From Paraspadella gotoi (lineage: Eukaryota; Chaetognatha), in NCBI GenBank assembly GCA_051294375.1, contig CM119268.1, forward strand, positions 23,024,256 through 23,088,255: a stretch of 64,000 bases of DNA, read 5' to 3'. Positions 61,379 to 63,084 of the stretch are shown here, in pieces (positions within the stretch are counted from its first letter, which is position 1; the number at the start of each line of letters is the position of its first letter). Below the pieces are notes generated by a model that was not told where the DNA came from, made no database searches, and worked only from the letters and a program-made list of their open reading frames with translations. The translations under genes were made by a program, and so were the position numbers.

Positions 61379-61633
61379 CGTCGCCGTAAGTATCGTCGTA
61401 GACGCGGCGAAAATCGTCGGTATTTTCGTCGTCGCCGCCAGGAGCGACGTTCGAGTTTCGTGGCGGCGGCGAAGGAAGACCGCCAGCGCCGCCCTCGTCT
61501 TCCTCGTCGGGGGCGTCGGAAGAGGGCAAGCGCAGCCGCACTCTGACCGGCGGCGGCTGCTGCGGCGGCGCCGGCGGAGACCGGAAGCCGACGCCCACGC
61601 GCGCGCTGGCGTTGACGTCAACGAGACGACGCT

Positions 61634-61672
<39 letters not shown>

Positions 61673-61760
61673 CGCCCACGCTCTTGACGAGAACGCGCGA
61701 GGCGGAACCGCTTCCGGTAGCGGAGGAGAGGGAGAGAGAGGGAGAGAGGGAGGAAGGGCC
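19690..61760 (-). CDS. Ferlin family gene (dysferlin/myoferlin type), 5' end not seen
   Basis: Ferlins are large multi-C2 proteins anchored by a C-terminal membrane helix; they act in calcium-regulated membrane fusion and repair. Exons traced 5' to 3' are 61760-61217, 60880-60642, 58768-58634, 57991-57916 (with a duplicate), 56227-56025, 55290-55221, 54708-54533, 54137-54037, about 52310-52150, 52058-51917, 50425-50222, 49690-49490, 48716-48464, 43435-43334, 42193-41928, 41351-41253, 41073-40999, 40613-40477, 40022-39851, 39197-39088, 38703-38644 and 34016-33944, followed by the duplicated exons of 33.5-25.4 kb and then 21898-21756, 21672-21505, 20706-20465 and 19993-19690. Most junctions keep phase. 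The domain order is C2B, C2C start, FerA/FerB, DysF, C2D, C2E, C2F, C2G, Ferlin_C and TM. C2A, most of C2C and two or three short exons were not found. Three other genes lie in its introns on the plus strand. Confidence 0.93.
20020..20450. repeat. (GATTAAATGA)n and (CATCACTT)n minisatellites
   Basis: About 28 copies of a 10-11-bp GATTAAATGA unit (20020-20315), then CATCACTT/TCATCACTTC repeats (20330-20450). Both are in the last ferlin intron. Confidence 0.9.
20465..20706 (-). CDS. Ferlin exon: end of C2G and linker
   Basis: Acceptor TTTTCCTCAG, donor GTGAGT. Encodes an Ala/Arg/Cys-rich insert and then [20 protein letters not shown], the counterpart of the SLFEQK..KGWWP stretch that follows C2G in vertebrate ferlins. 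Joins in phase to both neighbours (TLE-AYFG and SNA-MTGK). Confidence 0.88.
20780..21320. repeat. 215-bp direct duplication around an N gap
   Basis: The segment GCGATTTACATGTATTGGCG to CACCCTTTAGTTTCAC occurs at about 20797-20991 and again at about 21124-21313, with the gap 20992-21001 directly after the first copy. The arrangement is typical of contig ends that overlap but were not merged. Confidence 0.85.
20992..21001. other. Assembly gap (N)
   Basis: Ten N between two copies of the same 215-bp text; a probable false join. Confidence 1.
21505..21672 (-). CDS. Ferlin exon: C2G core
   Basis: Acceptor ACCCCCAAG, donor GTGAGG. Encodes [20 protein letters not shown] and [20 protein letters not shown] then [12 protein letters not shown]. 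The WDDDKF...DEF motif is the calcium-loop region of the last C2 domain, with several aspartates retained, so calcium or phospholipid binding is plausible. Confidence 0.95.
21690..21755. repeat. (CT)n tract at a ferlin donor
   Basis: On the sense (minus) strand the donor GTGAGAGAGAGG runs straight into a (GA)n tract about 60 bp long. Confidence 0.9.
21756..21898 (-). CDS. Ferlin exon: start of C2G
   Basis: Encodes [20 protein letters not shown] and [20 protein letters not shown] then [22 protein letters not shown] is an almost invariant ferlin signature. The first codon is completed by the exon ending at 25408/30651 (VKG-WIQG). Thus one GPCR gene copy lies in the preceding intron. Confidence 0.96.
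22090..22270 (+). mobile_element. tRNA-derived SINE-like element
   Basis: GGCCATTGGTGCCGGAGGCA (A-box region), then CGCCTCCCAACCCAAAGGTC and a B-box-like GGGATCTAGCCC, resembling a tRNA body, followed by an unrelated GC-rich part. Single copy here; the family is unresolved. Confidence 0.45.
22310..22530. mobile_element. Element with degenerate CCCTAA-like core, copy 1
   Basis: A run of CTAATC/CTAACC/CCCTAA variants ends in TTCCGAATTTAGGATAAAAT then GGGGTGTTCTGGGAAAATAA. The same end (TTCCGAATTTAAGTTAAAAT, GGGAGTTCTGAGAAAATAA) follows the tract at 59580-59870, so the telomere-like core travels with shared flanks. Confidence 0.5.
23149..25133 (+). pseudogene. GPCR gene, copy 1 (frameshifted)
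   Basis: Same exon layout as the intact copy at 28399-30362: TM1 exon about 23149-23375, then 23832-23922, 23991-24143, 24302-24401, 24554-24669, 24796-24865 and 24918-25133. Indels break several exons (for example GTCAACTCTTTGC for GTCAACTACTTTGC in the TM5 exon). An upstream ATG (23123) opens to SFGI and then a stop, and a neighbouring frame reads TNNTTPHDE, as expected for a glycosylated N-terminus, so another error may hide the true start. Poly(A) signal at 25156. May be an assembly duplicate rather than a real pseudogene. Confidence 0.7.
23393..23765. repeat. 41-bp minisatellite in GPCR intron 1, copy 1
   Basis: About eight to nine units of GTGGGTCCTGTCTGAGGTCA plus GGGGGTCAAAACTGTGGGGCA. 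Mirrored at 28628-28970 in copy 2. Confidence 0.9.
25156..25161 (+). terminator. Poly(A) signal of GPCR copy 1
   Basis: AATAAA 23 bases after the stop codon; the same signal is at the equivalent place in copy 2. Confidence 0.55.
25408..25608 (-). CDS. Ferlin exon: C2F (copy 1, frameshifted)
   Basis: Equivalent of 30651-30849. Two extra bases shift the frame, so VDVSPR is followed by a wrong frame. The donor GTAAACG is intact. This is the copy physically next to the downstream C2G exon. Confidence 0.8.
25767..25973 (-). CDS. Ferlin exon: linker before C2F (copy 1, damaged)
   Basis: Equivalent of 30996-31204. The donor GATGTTCAG|GTT of copy 2 is altered to GATGTTTCAGTT by compensating indels, destroying the GT. 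Confidence 0.75.
26307..26472 (-). CDS. Ferlin exon: C2E end (copy 1, damaged)
   Basis: Equivalent of 31545-31712, two bases shorter, with a frame slip around the LQAKYFV stretch. Confidence 0.75.
26490..26585. repeat. (TCTA)n microsatellite, copy 1
   Basis: About 22 TCTA units, directly upstream (sense strand) of a ferlin acceptor. Counterpart at 31733-31826. Confidence 0.95.
26774..26929 (-). CDS. Ferlin exon: C2E middle (copy 1)
   Basis: Equivalent of 32052-32208, one base shorter. Confidence 0.75.
27014..27115 (-). CDS. Ferlin exon: C2E start (copy 1)
   Basis: Equivalent of 32295-32396; the acceptor TTTCAAG and the GTTGCG donor are both visible. Confidence 0.75.
27252..27363 (-). CDS. 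Ferlin exon: pre-C2E linker (copy 1)
   Basis: Equivalent of 32535-32646, with insertions in the GGG run and near the acceptor. Confidence 0.7.
27751..27891 (-). CDS. Ferlin exon: WSKFYASF region (copy 1)
   Basis: Equivalent of 33030-33179, nine bases shorter; the GTAAAG donor is clear (TCAAAA|GTAAAG). Confidence 0.75.
27960..28162 (-). CDS. Ferlin exon: acidic linker before WWSK motif (copy 1)
   Basis: Equivalent of 33249-33470. Differs from copy 2 in the purine-rich low-complexity part, where copy 1 reads [20 protein letters not shown]. Confidence 0.7.
28374..28398. other. Assembly gap (N) between tandem copies
   Basis: 25 N separate the two copies of the 5.3-kb segment, so the tandem order is a scaffolding inference and not read through. 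Confidence 1.
28399..30362 (+). CDS. Rhodopsin-like (class A) GPCR, nested in ferlin intron
   Basis: Seven exons: before or at 28399 to 28613, 29035-29128, 29202-29359, 29522-29621, 29771-29889, 30018-30088 and 30141-30362; joins keep phase. TM1 [20 protein letters not shown] has the N1.50; TM2 [11 protein letters not shown] has D2.50; the TM3 end reads [17 protein letters not shown], so the usual DRY triplet is not present; TM4 and TM5 follow; TM6 has CNIP in place of CWxP; TM7 [13 protein letters not shown] mimics NPxxY and is followed by helix 8 FRSELKGF. The ligand cannot be inferred; peptide-receptor likeness is only impressionistic. The start codon is lost in the gap. The gene is antisense within a ferlin intron between the C2F and C2G exons. 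Confidence 0.78.
28628..28970. repeat. 41-bp minisatellite in GPCR intron 1, copy 2
   Basis: About eight units of the GTGGGTCCTGTCTGAGGTCA... repeat between the TM1 and TM2 exons. Confidence 0.9.
30386..30391 (+). terminator. Poly(A) signal of GPCR copy 2
   Basis: AATAAA 24 bases after the TGA stop, in the same place as in copy 1. Confidence 0.55.
30651..30849 (-). CDS. Ferlin exon: C2F (intact copy 2)
   Basis: Acceptor CTCCGCCAG, donor GTAAACG. Encodes [44 protein letters not shown] and [10 protein letters not shown]. The LWVDIFP...SPR..LR..VWN and DIYVKG signatures are diagnostic of the ferlin C2F domain. Its last base starts the glycine codon of VKG-WIQG. Confidence 0.95.
30996..31204 (-). 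CDS. Ferlin exon: linker before C2F (intact)
   Basis: Acceptor TTCCCAAG, donor GTTGAG. Encodes [20 protein letters not shown] and, further on, [20 protein letters not shown] and [24 protein letters not shown] is one of the most conserved ferlin motifs. Confidence 0.95.
31545..31712 (-). CDS. Ferlin exon: C2E end (intact)
   Basis: Acceptor TTCACCTCAG, donor GTTAGA. Encodes [20 protein letters not shown] then [12 protein letters not shown] and [18 protein letters not shown], matching the DEKIGETxxDLENR..GxxCGL stretch of C2E. Confidence 0.94.
31733..31826. repeat. (TCTA)n microsatellite, copy 2
   Basis: About 23 TCTA units just upstream, in the sense direction, of the C2E-end exon acceptor. 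Confidence 0.95.
32052..32208 (-). CDS. Ferlin exon: C2E middle (intact)
   Basis: Acceptor CTCGATCAG, donor GTAGAA. Encodes [20 protein letters not shown] then [20 protein letters not shown] and [12 protein letters not shown]. The NYxPxTxxPIFG block is the C2E signature. The aspartates of the calcium loops are partly replaced (KDAG for YDYD), so calcium binding may be weak. Confidence 0.93.
32295..32396 (-). CDS. Ferlin exon: C2E first strands (intact)
   Basis: 34 codons, phase 0 at both ends: [20 protein letters not shown] then [14 protein letters not shown]. ECxVRVYV is the first strand of C2E. Acceptor TTTCAAG, donor GTTGCG. Confidence 0.93.
32535..32646 (-). CDS. Ferlin exon: pre-C2E linker (intact)
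   Basis: Acceptor CTATTTCAG, donor GTGAGA. Encodes [20 protein letters not shown], an acidic run and KLIKIRRLR. Replaces the FKGxFxIYPLP segment of vertebrate ferlins. Confidence 0.82.
33030..33179 (-). CDS. Ferlin exon: WSKFYASF region (intact)
   Basis: Acceptor CTGCTCAG, donor GTAAAG. Encodes [34 protein letters not shown] and [14 protein letters not shown]. The WWSKFYAS motif is conserved in all dysferlin-like proteins. Confidence 0.93.
33249..33470 (-). CDS. Ferlin exon: post-C2D linker (intact)
   Basis: Acceptor CTCTCACCAG, donor GTGAGAGAGAG. Encodes [34 protein letters not shown], a Gly/Arg/Lys run and DPVNEYVDW, completing DWWSK with the next exon. The low-complexity run varies between the two genomic copies. 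Confidence 0.88.
33944..34016 (-). CDS. Ferlin exon: strand before GRVSV (single copy)
   Basis: Acceptor CATCTATCGAG, donor GTAAGG. Encodes [20 protein letters not shown] then AGPER, the counterpart of the ITVKVIDNRQFGRRPVVG block. It joins in phase to the next exon (ER-GRVSV). It lies just outside the duplicated segment. Confidence 0.85.
34020..34555. repeat. About 50-bp minisatellite next to a ferlin acceptor
   Basis: Ten or so imperfect units of GATTGAGGAGCATGGAGAGAGACATGGAGAGTCACTTCCTGAAAGGACAATA, beginning four bases from the acceptor of the 33944-34016 exon. No gene. Confidence 0.88.
35108..38101 (+). CDS. XK-related-like multi-pass membrane protein, nested in ferlin
   Basis: Two exons: 35108-35438 (ATG after TTCAAAA) and 35727-38101 (TAA), joined G|CT in phase, about 900 residues. 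The N-terminal part ([20 protein letters not shown], several hydrophobic helices, then [18 protein letters not shown]) resembles XK-family proteins, in which an E-S-x-P-Q-L-L-x-Q helix is characteristic; some XK relatives are lipid scramblases. A cysteine-rich extracellular loop follows, then about eight further hydrophobic segments. The protein is about twice the usual XK length, so it is either a divergent member or a different family sharing that helix. It lies antisense in the ferlin intron between the 38644-38703 and 33944-34016 exons. The single long second exon is atypical for this window. Confidence 0.55.
35439..35726 (+). other. Intron of the XK-like gene, with possible repeat fragment
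   Basis: GT...TTTTTGCAG intron of 288 bp. It contains GTGAACCGGTGACTTAAAAC and AGGCACCGGGATTAATTCCC, which loosely resembles the GGCACCCGGTGACTAC part of the SINE-like element at 55.6 kb. Fragment assignment is weak. Confidence 0.4.
38102..38643. other. AT-rich ferlin intron sequence
   Basis: 3' flank of the XK-like gene, an A-rich (AAAGA)n stretch and a (GAT)n run at 38576-38640. I see no exon here. One ferlin exon, about 20 residues between RFRRP and APLVIV, should lie between 34016 and 38644 but was not found. Confidence 0.5.
38644..38703 (-). CDS. Ferlin exon: VECGG-equivalent strand
   Basis: Twenty codons, phase 0 both ends: [20 protein letters not shown]. Acceptor TTTTCCAG, donor GTAAGA. 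Matches the ECGGxxVxSxVIxNLxKNPNF strand by position and pattern. Confidence 0.85.
39088..39197 (-). CDS. Ferlin exon: inter-C2D/C2E beta region
   Basis: Acceptor TCCGCCCAG, donor GTTAGG. Encodes [20 protein letters not shown] then [16 protein letters not shown], equivalent to the TAIEILAWGLRN...SPSLVVE block. Confidence 0.86.
39198..39850. repeat. Polypurine intron tract (GAAA/GAGAA)n
   Basis: About 600 bp almost entirely of A and G (plus strand), with no exon. Long minus-strand frames rich in Phe, Ser and Leu are artefacts of the poly-pyrimidine complement. Confidence 0.85.
39851..40022 (-). CDS. Ferlin exon: end of C2D, with GC donor
   Basis: Acceptor CCCTCCAG. Encodes [36 protein letters not shown], a Gly/Ala run and [13 protein letters not shown], matching ...PSLER.P.LAWFPL...GELLASFEL. 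The donor is AAG|GCGAGT, a GC-AG intron unless the C is a sequencing error. Confidence 0.88.
40477..40613 (-). CDS. Ferlin exon: C2D middle
   Basis: Acceptor CATCAAACAG, donor GTTTTC. Encodes [40 protein letters not shown] and EVLATR. The P.xDETLIF...PxVVVEV pattern is the C2D core (NPTWDQTLIF in vertebrates). The YDxD calcium loop is absent (EVLATR), so this C2 domain probably does not bind calcium. Confidence 0.93.
40999..41073 (-). CDS. Ferlin exon: C2D second strand
   Basis: 25 codons, phase 0: [20 protein letters not shown] then LSWSQ. Acceptor GTTCACAG, donor GTTCGC. Lines up with ARDLxAMDKDSFSDPYAxVSFLHxSQ; again the calcium-binding aspartates are missing. Confidence 0.9.
41253..41351 (-). 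CDS. Ferlin exon: C2D first strand
   Basis: 33 codons, phase 0: [20 protein letters not shown] then [13 protein letters not shown]. Acceptor CTTCTCAG, donor GTGGGA. YxLRCYxxQ is the ferlin C2D start. Confidence 0.94.
41440..41520. repeat. Dispersed element with TTCAAATG...CTTCAATC ends, copy
   Basis: GTTCATTTCAAATGTGATTG then AGCTCTTCAATCAAATTTAC recurs at about 40152-40230 and 13060-13100 with the same hairpin-like arrangement. Confidence 0.5.
41680..41810 (+). mobile_element. tRNA-derived SINE-like element, family 1, second copy
   Basis: Shares with 3680-3830 the run GGCT...TTGT.TTTAAGGC, CTTAC.AA.ATAATGACATAGCA and TTTATTCACT. It lies in a ferlin intron. Confidence 0.5.
41928..42193 (-). 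CDS. Ferlin exon: DysF to C2D linker with homopolymer runs
   Basis: Acceptor TTTCGCAAG, donor GTGCGA; phase fits both neighbours (SHK-NRN and LQ-VLD). Encodes [11 protein letters not shown], a Thr-rich run from (ACG)n, [18 protein letters not shown], a run of about 17 glycines from (GGC)n, then DSKIRIEE, a second Thr run and [15 protein letters not shown]. Long triplet repeats are therefore translated. Confidence 0.8.
42262..42340. repeat. (GATT)n microsatellite
   Basis: About 15 GATT units with one interruption, then ATTC repeats. Confidence 0.95.
42412..42660. repeat. 11-bp minisatellite GGTAACCCCAA
   Basis: Around 22 units of GGTAACCCCAA or GGTAACCCCTA. The minus-strand Leu/Gly/Tyr-rich frame is an artefact. 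Confidence 0.93.
43334..43435 (-). CDS. Ferlin exon: DysF C-terminal half
   Basis: Acceptor CCACCTCCAG, donor GTGGTA. Encodes [20 protein letters not shown] then [17 protein letters not shown]...F.RRRRW is the DysF-C signature (tryptophan-arginine stacking domain). Confidence 0.95.
43440..43620. repeat. Degenerate GGATTAGGG-type tract
   Basis: Short GGATTAGGGGATTAGGG units then TTAGGG-like words, as in five other places in the window. Confidence 0.6.
43630..43860. repeat. (AAT)n - (TTTA)n - (ATT)n palindromic microsatellite
   Basis: About 25 AAT units (43640-43705), a TTTA/ATTT core (43706-43745), then about 30 ATT units (43765-43840). The AAT and ATT arms are reverse complements, so the tract can fold into a hairpin of more than 70 bp. 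Confidence 0.9.
43970..47560. repeat. 56-bp satellite array in a ferlin intron
   Basis: About 60 imperfect units of AAGATCGATTGAGGCGGAAG + GACGAAGAGACTGATTGATT + GATTGATTGGTTAGGG, degenerating at the right end. The internal (GATT)4 is kept in almost all units. Long minus-strand frames (NQSINQS...) arise because the unit lacks stops in some frames; they are not a gene. Confidence 0.93.
47572..47999. mobile_element. Solo-LTR-like insertion in the 56-bp satellite
   Basis: A 428-bp GC-richer segment, unrelated to its surroundings, starts TTGTTACGGGCC and ends GCACAAACA, flanked on both sides by GATTG (a possible 5-bp target duplication, though the flank is itself (GATT)-rich). Inside are AATAAA and a TATATATGG stretch, as in LTRs. 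The short minus-strand frame of 74 codons is not convincing. Confidence 0.5.
48464..48716 (-). CDS. Ferlin exon: FerB end and DysF N-terminal half
   Basis: Encodes [54 protein letters not shown] and [19 protein letters not shown]. The GWxWxGDWF and VYExQ..........W motifs mark DysF. Donor GTGGGA. No AG stands at the expected acceptor in the (C)n run at about 48717; a homopolymer error there is likely. Confidence 0.92.
48720..49260. repeat. (AG)n and (CT)n microsatellite field
   Basis: Interrupted (GA)n from 48730 to 49090 and (CT)n at 49170-49245 in the ferlin intron; no exon. Confidence 0.9.
49490..49690 (-). CDS. Ferlin exon: FerB WFG region
   Basis: 67 codons, phase 0: [20 protein letters not shown], an Ala/Ser run, [20 protein letters not shown] and [15 protein letters not shown]. 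The VR.RLWFG...VFAETYENQ...KFSDVTG pattern is the FerB/DysF junction. Acceptor CATTACCCAG, donor GTATTT. Confidence 0.95.
50222..50425 (-). CDS. Ferlin exon: FerB with poly-Asp insert
   Basis: 68 codons, phase 0: [42 protein letters not shown] then nine aspartates and [17 protein letters not shown]. Corresponds to P..I.WML.G.KR.AYARIPAH...GK.CGK.QTIFLK. The aspartate run is encoded by the (GTC)n tract at 50275-50301. Acceptor TTCCTCCAG, donor GTCGGG. Confidence 0.9.
50430..51910. repeat. Purine block then long polypyrimidine intron tract
   Basis: A (GGGAAA)-rich stretch (50430-50555) and about 1.3 kb of C/T-rich sequence with CTCAACGCTGCCTCCA and CTCTCTCCCTCCAT units. Open plus-strand frames rich in Ser, Leu and Pro (up to 458 codons) are low-complexity artefacts. 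On the ferlin sense strand this is one purine-rich intron. Confidence 0.85.
51917..52058 (-). CDS. Probable ferlin exon: FerB helical part
   Basis: Acceptor CTTTTCCCAG, open frame [20 protein letters not shown], then a Met/Thr run from (ACG)n and [14 protein letters not shown], donor GTAGGA. Helical and basic, as FerB should be here, but the exit phase does not match the next exon, so either an indel or another donor is involved. Confidence 0.5.
52150..52310 (-). CDS. Possible ferlin exon: FerB PLT segment
   Basis: After the acceptor TTTTCTTCAG the minus strand reads [20 protein letters not shown] and [19 protein letters not shown]. The FPLT...L..L..R spacing is like YTLPLTEG...QIRKLRSR of vertebrate ferlins. 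The donor is not resolved and the arginine run comes from (CGT)n, so this is tentative. Confidence 0.4.
52774..53226 (+). CDS. Possible small multi-pass membrane protein, nested in ferlin intron
   Basis: ATG at 52774 opens [20 protein letters not shown] then [18 protein letters not shown]: a good signal peptide with a likely cleavage site. A hydrophobic segment [20 protein letters not shown] follows, then a basic region and a leucine run encoded by (TTA)n. In the next frame the text continues [34 protein letters not shown] and stops at 53374. The phrase (K/T)ASITLLL / ETSITLLL occurs twice, so the (TTA)n may hide a one-base slip or a short duplication. No family recognised. Codon content is AT-rich, unlike the ferlin exons. 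Confidence 0.4.
53680..53790 (+). mobile_element. SINE-like fragment (family 2)
   Basis: GTCGTGACCCAGTGGCTCATTGACATG matches, as an A-box half, the minus-strand reading of the element at 63.6 kb (GTCGTGACCCGATGGCTCAAT). No B-box is clear. Confidence 0.4.
53940..54036. repeat. (CT)n tract at a ferlin donor
   Basis: On the sense strand, the donor GTTAGAGAGAGAG runs straight into (GA)n. Confidence 0.9.
54037..54137 (-). CDS. Ferlin exon: FerB start
   Basis: Acceptor ATCTTCCAG, donor GTTAGA. Encodes [20 protein letters not shown] then [13 protein letters not shown], lining up with [30 protein letters not shown]. Phase completes PWG-A with the preceding exon. Confidence 0.88.
54129..54270. repeat. 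Triplicated acceptor-region repeat (about 60 bp)
   Basis: TGACGGGCGCCTGGAAGATA at 54127, TGACGGGCGCCGGGAAGATA at 54190 and TGACGGTCGCCTGAAAAAG at 54247. The first includes the exon's own acceptor. The third offers another AG in the same context on the minus strand. Confidence 0.7.
54533..54708 (-). CDS. Ferlin exon: FerA to FerB
   Basis: Acceptor CATCCCCCAG, donor GTGAGAGAGAG. Encodes [30 protein letters not shown] and, after an Ala/Thr-rich stretch, GGHCVLPW. The AxFxDAT...xFEVSIGNYG...YYYLPW pattern is the ferlin central domain. Confidence 0.9.
55221..55290 (-). CDS. Ferlin exon: central beta strand
   Basis: Acceptor CCAATTCCAG, donor GTGAAA. Encodes [20 protein letters not shown] then EIP, at the place of the GVAYRGRLLLELETK strand. 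The phase from the previous exon fits; one short exon seems missing before the 54708 exon. Confidence 0.65.
55480..55660 (-). mobile_element. tRNA-derived SINE (family 2), copy 1
   Basis: Read on the minus strand: CACCGGGTGCCTCATCAAGTG (A-box) and GGTTCAATC (B-box), followed by a tail shared with 63405-63600 (plus-strand text GCAGCCATG.AA.GGTCCT.GGCTTGGAA). An N gap (55642-55651) lies at its head. Confidence 0.6.
55642..55651. other. Assembly gap (N)
   Basis: Ten N, flanked by TCTAGAGAAAAG and CTTTTCTCTAGA, which are inverted repeats of each other. Confidence 1.
55680..56000. repeat. (TTTCCTCCACCC)n minisatellite
   Basis: About 25 units of a 12-13-bp pyrimidine repeat in a ferlin intron. 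Confidence 0.92.
56025..56227 (-). CDS. Ferlin exon: end of C2C
   Basis: Acceptor AATTTTCCAG, donor GTTGAG. Encodes [20 protein letters not shown], a long Glu/Arg run and [20 protein letters not shown]. FGPxxVNxxGxP is the ferlin motif that follows C2C. Confidence 0.92.
56228..56647. other. T-rich intron with CTGTCTGT repeats
   Basis: (CTGT)n/(TCTA)-like sequence up to a (CT)n run at the N gap. No exon is seen. The C2C core exons should lie between here and 57.9 kb, probably in the gap. Confidence 0.6.
56648..57046. other. Assembly gap (N)
   Basis: 399 N flanked by (CT)n on the left and (AG)n on the right; probably hides part of the ferlin C2C region. Confidence 1.
57400..57670. mobile_element. 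Element with degenerate TTAGGG-like core
   Basis: Repeated GGATTAGGGTTA/GGATTAAG words, ending ATGTGGCGCTTTTGGAAAAGAGAGCC. A similar end (ATGAGGCGCCTTTGGAAAATAGCGCC) follows the tract at 62030-62330. Confidence 0.5.
57689..57851 (-). mobile_element. MITE-like element, copy D (reverse, short)
   Basis: Begins GTTGCGCCATGAGTACGAGT and ends AGTCACTGCGGCGCGAC, the reverse-complement layout of copy A, 163 bp long. Its right end is copied again at about 58027-58043 as part of a 192-bp tandem duplication. Confidence 0.6.
57916..57991 (-). CDS. Ferlin exon: C2C start, copy 1
   Basis: Encodes [20 protein letters not shown] then TRIFT before a GTGAAA donor. DDIExNLLxPxGV is the motif directly before C2C in vertebrate ferlins. 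Two AGs (57972 and 57992) could serve as acceptor. A second copy lies 192 bp upstream in the sense direction. Confidence 0.78.
58108..58183 (-). CDS. Ferlin exon: C2C start, copy 2
   Basis: Same text with compensating indels: [20 protein letters not shown] then TRIFT, with GTTAAA instead of GTGAAA at the donor. Either a tandem-duplicated exon or an assembly repeat. If real, the two could be mutually exclusive exons. Confidence 0.6.
58190..58345. repeat. (GGGATTGTG)n minisatellite with gap
   Basis: GGGGATTGTGGGGATTGTAG-type units either side of N at 58286-58310. Confidence 0.92.
58634..58768 (-). CDS. Ferlin exon: end of C2B (5' part in gap)
   Basis: Encodes [20 protein letters not shown] then [20 protein letters not shown] and F, donor GTTATC. 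Matches [36 protein letters not shown]. The acceptor side runs into the N gap 58769-58834. Confidence 0.9.
58769..58834. other. Assembly gap (N)
   Basis: 66 N at the 5' edge of a ferlin exon. Confidence 1.
58835..60641. other. Ferlin intron with microsatellites and CCCTAA-like element
   Basis: (AG) run of about 43 units at 59090-59176, a CCCTAA-like element at 59580-59870, and (AG)n at 59938-60180. Three short GC-rich islands (59178-59205, 60001-60030, 60180-60215) share the word CGCCCACG next to (AG)n. No convincing exon. Confidence 0.55.
59580..59870. mobile_element. Element with degenerate CCCTAA-like core, copy 2
   Basis: AACCCAAATCCCTAACCCAA units then TTCCGAATTTAAGTTAAAAT and GAGAAAATAAGGTCGC; the same end as at 22460-22510. 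Confidence 0.5.
60642..60880 (-). CDS. Ferlin exon: C2B core
   Basis: Acceptor CACAAAACAG, donor GTTAGA. Encodes [40 protein letters not shown] and, after [38 protein letters not shown]. Matches the C2B pattern K...V...GQTKRT...NP.FNE.FFF...LLGEFRxDVGxIY. Phase fits both sides. Confidence 0.94.
61217..61760 (-). CDS. Ferlin exon: end of C2A, long linker, start of C2B
   Basis: 544 bp, acceptor CTCCTCCTCAG, donor GTATGT. Encodes a Ser/Leu-rich stretch, [11 protein letters not shown], a run of about 12 serines, [20 protein letters not shown], a Pro-rich stretch, acidic [10 protein letters not shown], a run of about 18 glycines, [11 protein letters not shown], and [19 protein letters not shown]. 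DFxVRVxVIEGRQLxG is the first strand of C2B; the join to ANPSP is in phase. Serine and glycine runs come from (GAC)n and (GCC)n tracts. Upstream C2A exons are not identified. Confidence 0.93.
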
Positions 61761-61822
61761 CTGAGGAGGAGGAAAAGAGGAAAGAAAAAGAGGAAAAAGA
61801 AGTATTTATATTTTGACGGGGA

Positions 61823-61879
<57 letters not shown>

Positions 61880-62453
61880 CTATTTTCTGTTTCGTAGGCG
61901 TTATACACTAACGGACTGTCTTTTTTATTACAATTATTTTTTTTTCTCCTTTATTATTATTTCTATTTTTTTTCTTACATTTTCTGAAAGCTACTCATTT
62001 CAGCTAATTTTCAAAATTGAATAAGTTTAAAAATATAAAGATTAGGTTAAGGATTTGGATAAGATTAGGTTAAGATTAGGTGAAGATTAGGTTAAGATTA
62101 AGTTTAGGATTTGGATAAGAATTACGATTAAAGAGTAAAATTTTGGGTTAGAGCAGATCAGGATTAGTATTTAGGATTAGGGCTAGGGATAAGGTTAGGG
62201 TTAGAGATTTGGTTAGAGTTTGGTATTAGGATAATATGCATTTCGTCTAATATTTAATAAAAACTTATTATTAAATATTTGCATTAAATCTTGAGGAATA
62301 AAAATGAGGCGCCTTTGGAAAATAGCGCCGTAACCAAATGATTTTTTTATTGTTTCATCTTTTTTTTTTAATTTATTTTTCGTCCGCGTTTTCAAAAAGA
62401 CTTTCATTTTTTTTTCCTATTTTTTCTTTAGTGTCTTTTCTGTTTCACTTTTG

Positions 62454-62504
<51 letters not shown>

Positions 62505-63080
62505 CGCTGTTTTTTTCTACAAAAACATTTTTTCTCCTACTTTAATCGTTTTTCTTCAGCGATGGAAAACTTGAGATCAAAAAAGGGAGAAGAGAAAGAG
62601 TTTGGGGCGAGAAGAAAGAAAAGAAAGGGGAAAAAGAGAAGTTAGGGAGAGAAAAGAGAGGTTGAGGTAGAAGAGAGAGGAGAGGAGAAAGAAAAGAACG
62701 GTGAGAAAGATAGAGAGAGGGGAAAGAGGGGAAGGGAGAGAGAGAGAAAAAAAAAAGTAGGACGGAATTGACGGAGGGAAAATAGGAAAGAAAAAAGAAA
62801 AAAGAAAAAAGAAAAAAGAAAAAAGAAAAGAGCGTGGGTTGAGAAAAAAAAGTATAAAGGAAGTGTCAAACATTAAGACGGTGGCCGTGACATTGCATTG
62901 CGAGAAACGTGACTTTTAAGAGGGAGTTATTGCAGTGAAAGCGACATTGCACTGCGAGAATCGTGACTTTAAAGAGATGGAGTTATTGCAGTGAAAGCGA
63001 CATTGCATTGCGTGAAACGTGACTTTTAAGAGAGTGAGTCATTGCAGTGAAAGCGAAATTGCTTTGCGAGAAACTTGTCT
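61761..63080. other. Repeat-rich region upstream of the traced ferlin exons
   Basis: (CT)n at 61826-61877 and 62455-62501, a TTAGGG-like tract at 62030-62230, a polypurine block 62640-62840 and a 54-bp tandem repeat 62885-63075. C2A exons could be hidden here or beyond the window; I could not recognise them. Confidence 0.5.
62885..63075. repeat. 54-bp tandem repeat, about 3.5 units
   Basis: Units of GCGACATTGCATTGCGAGAA + ACGTGACTTTTAAGAGGGAG + TTATTGCAGTGAAA. Confidence 0.88.
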
Positions 63081-63084
63081 TCTC

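Noticed and set aside
61050-62024. 324-codon plus-strand frame with poly-Ala and Arg runs
   Set aside because: Shadow of the ferlin exon 61217-61760 on the minus strand, extended through (CT)n tracts.
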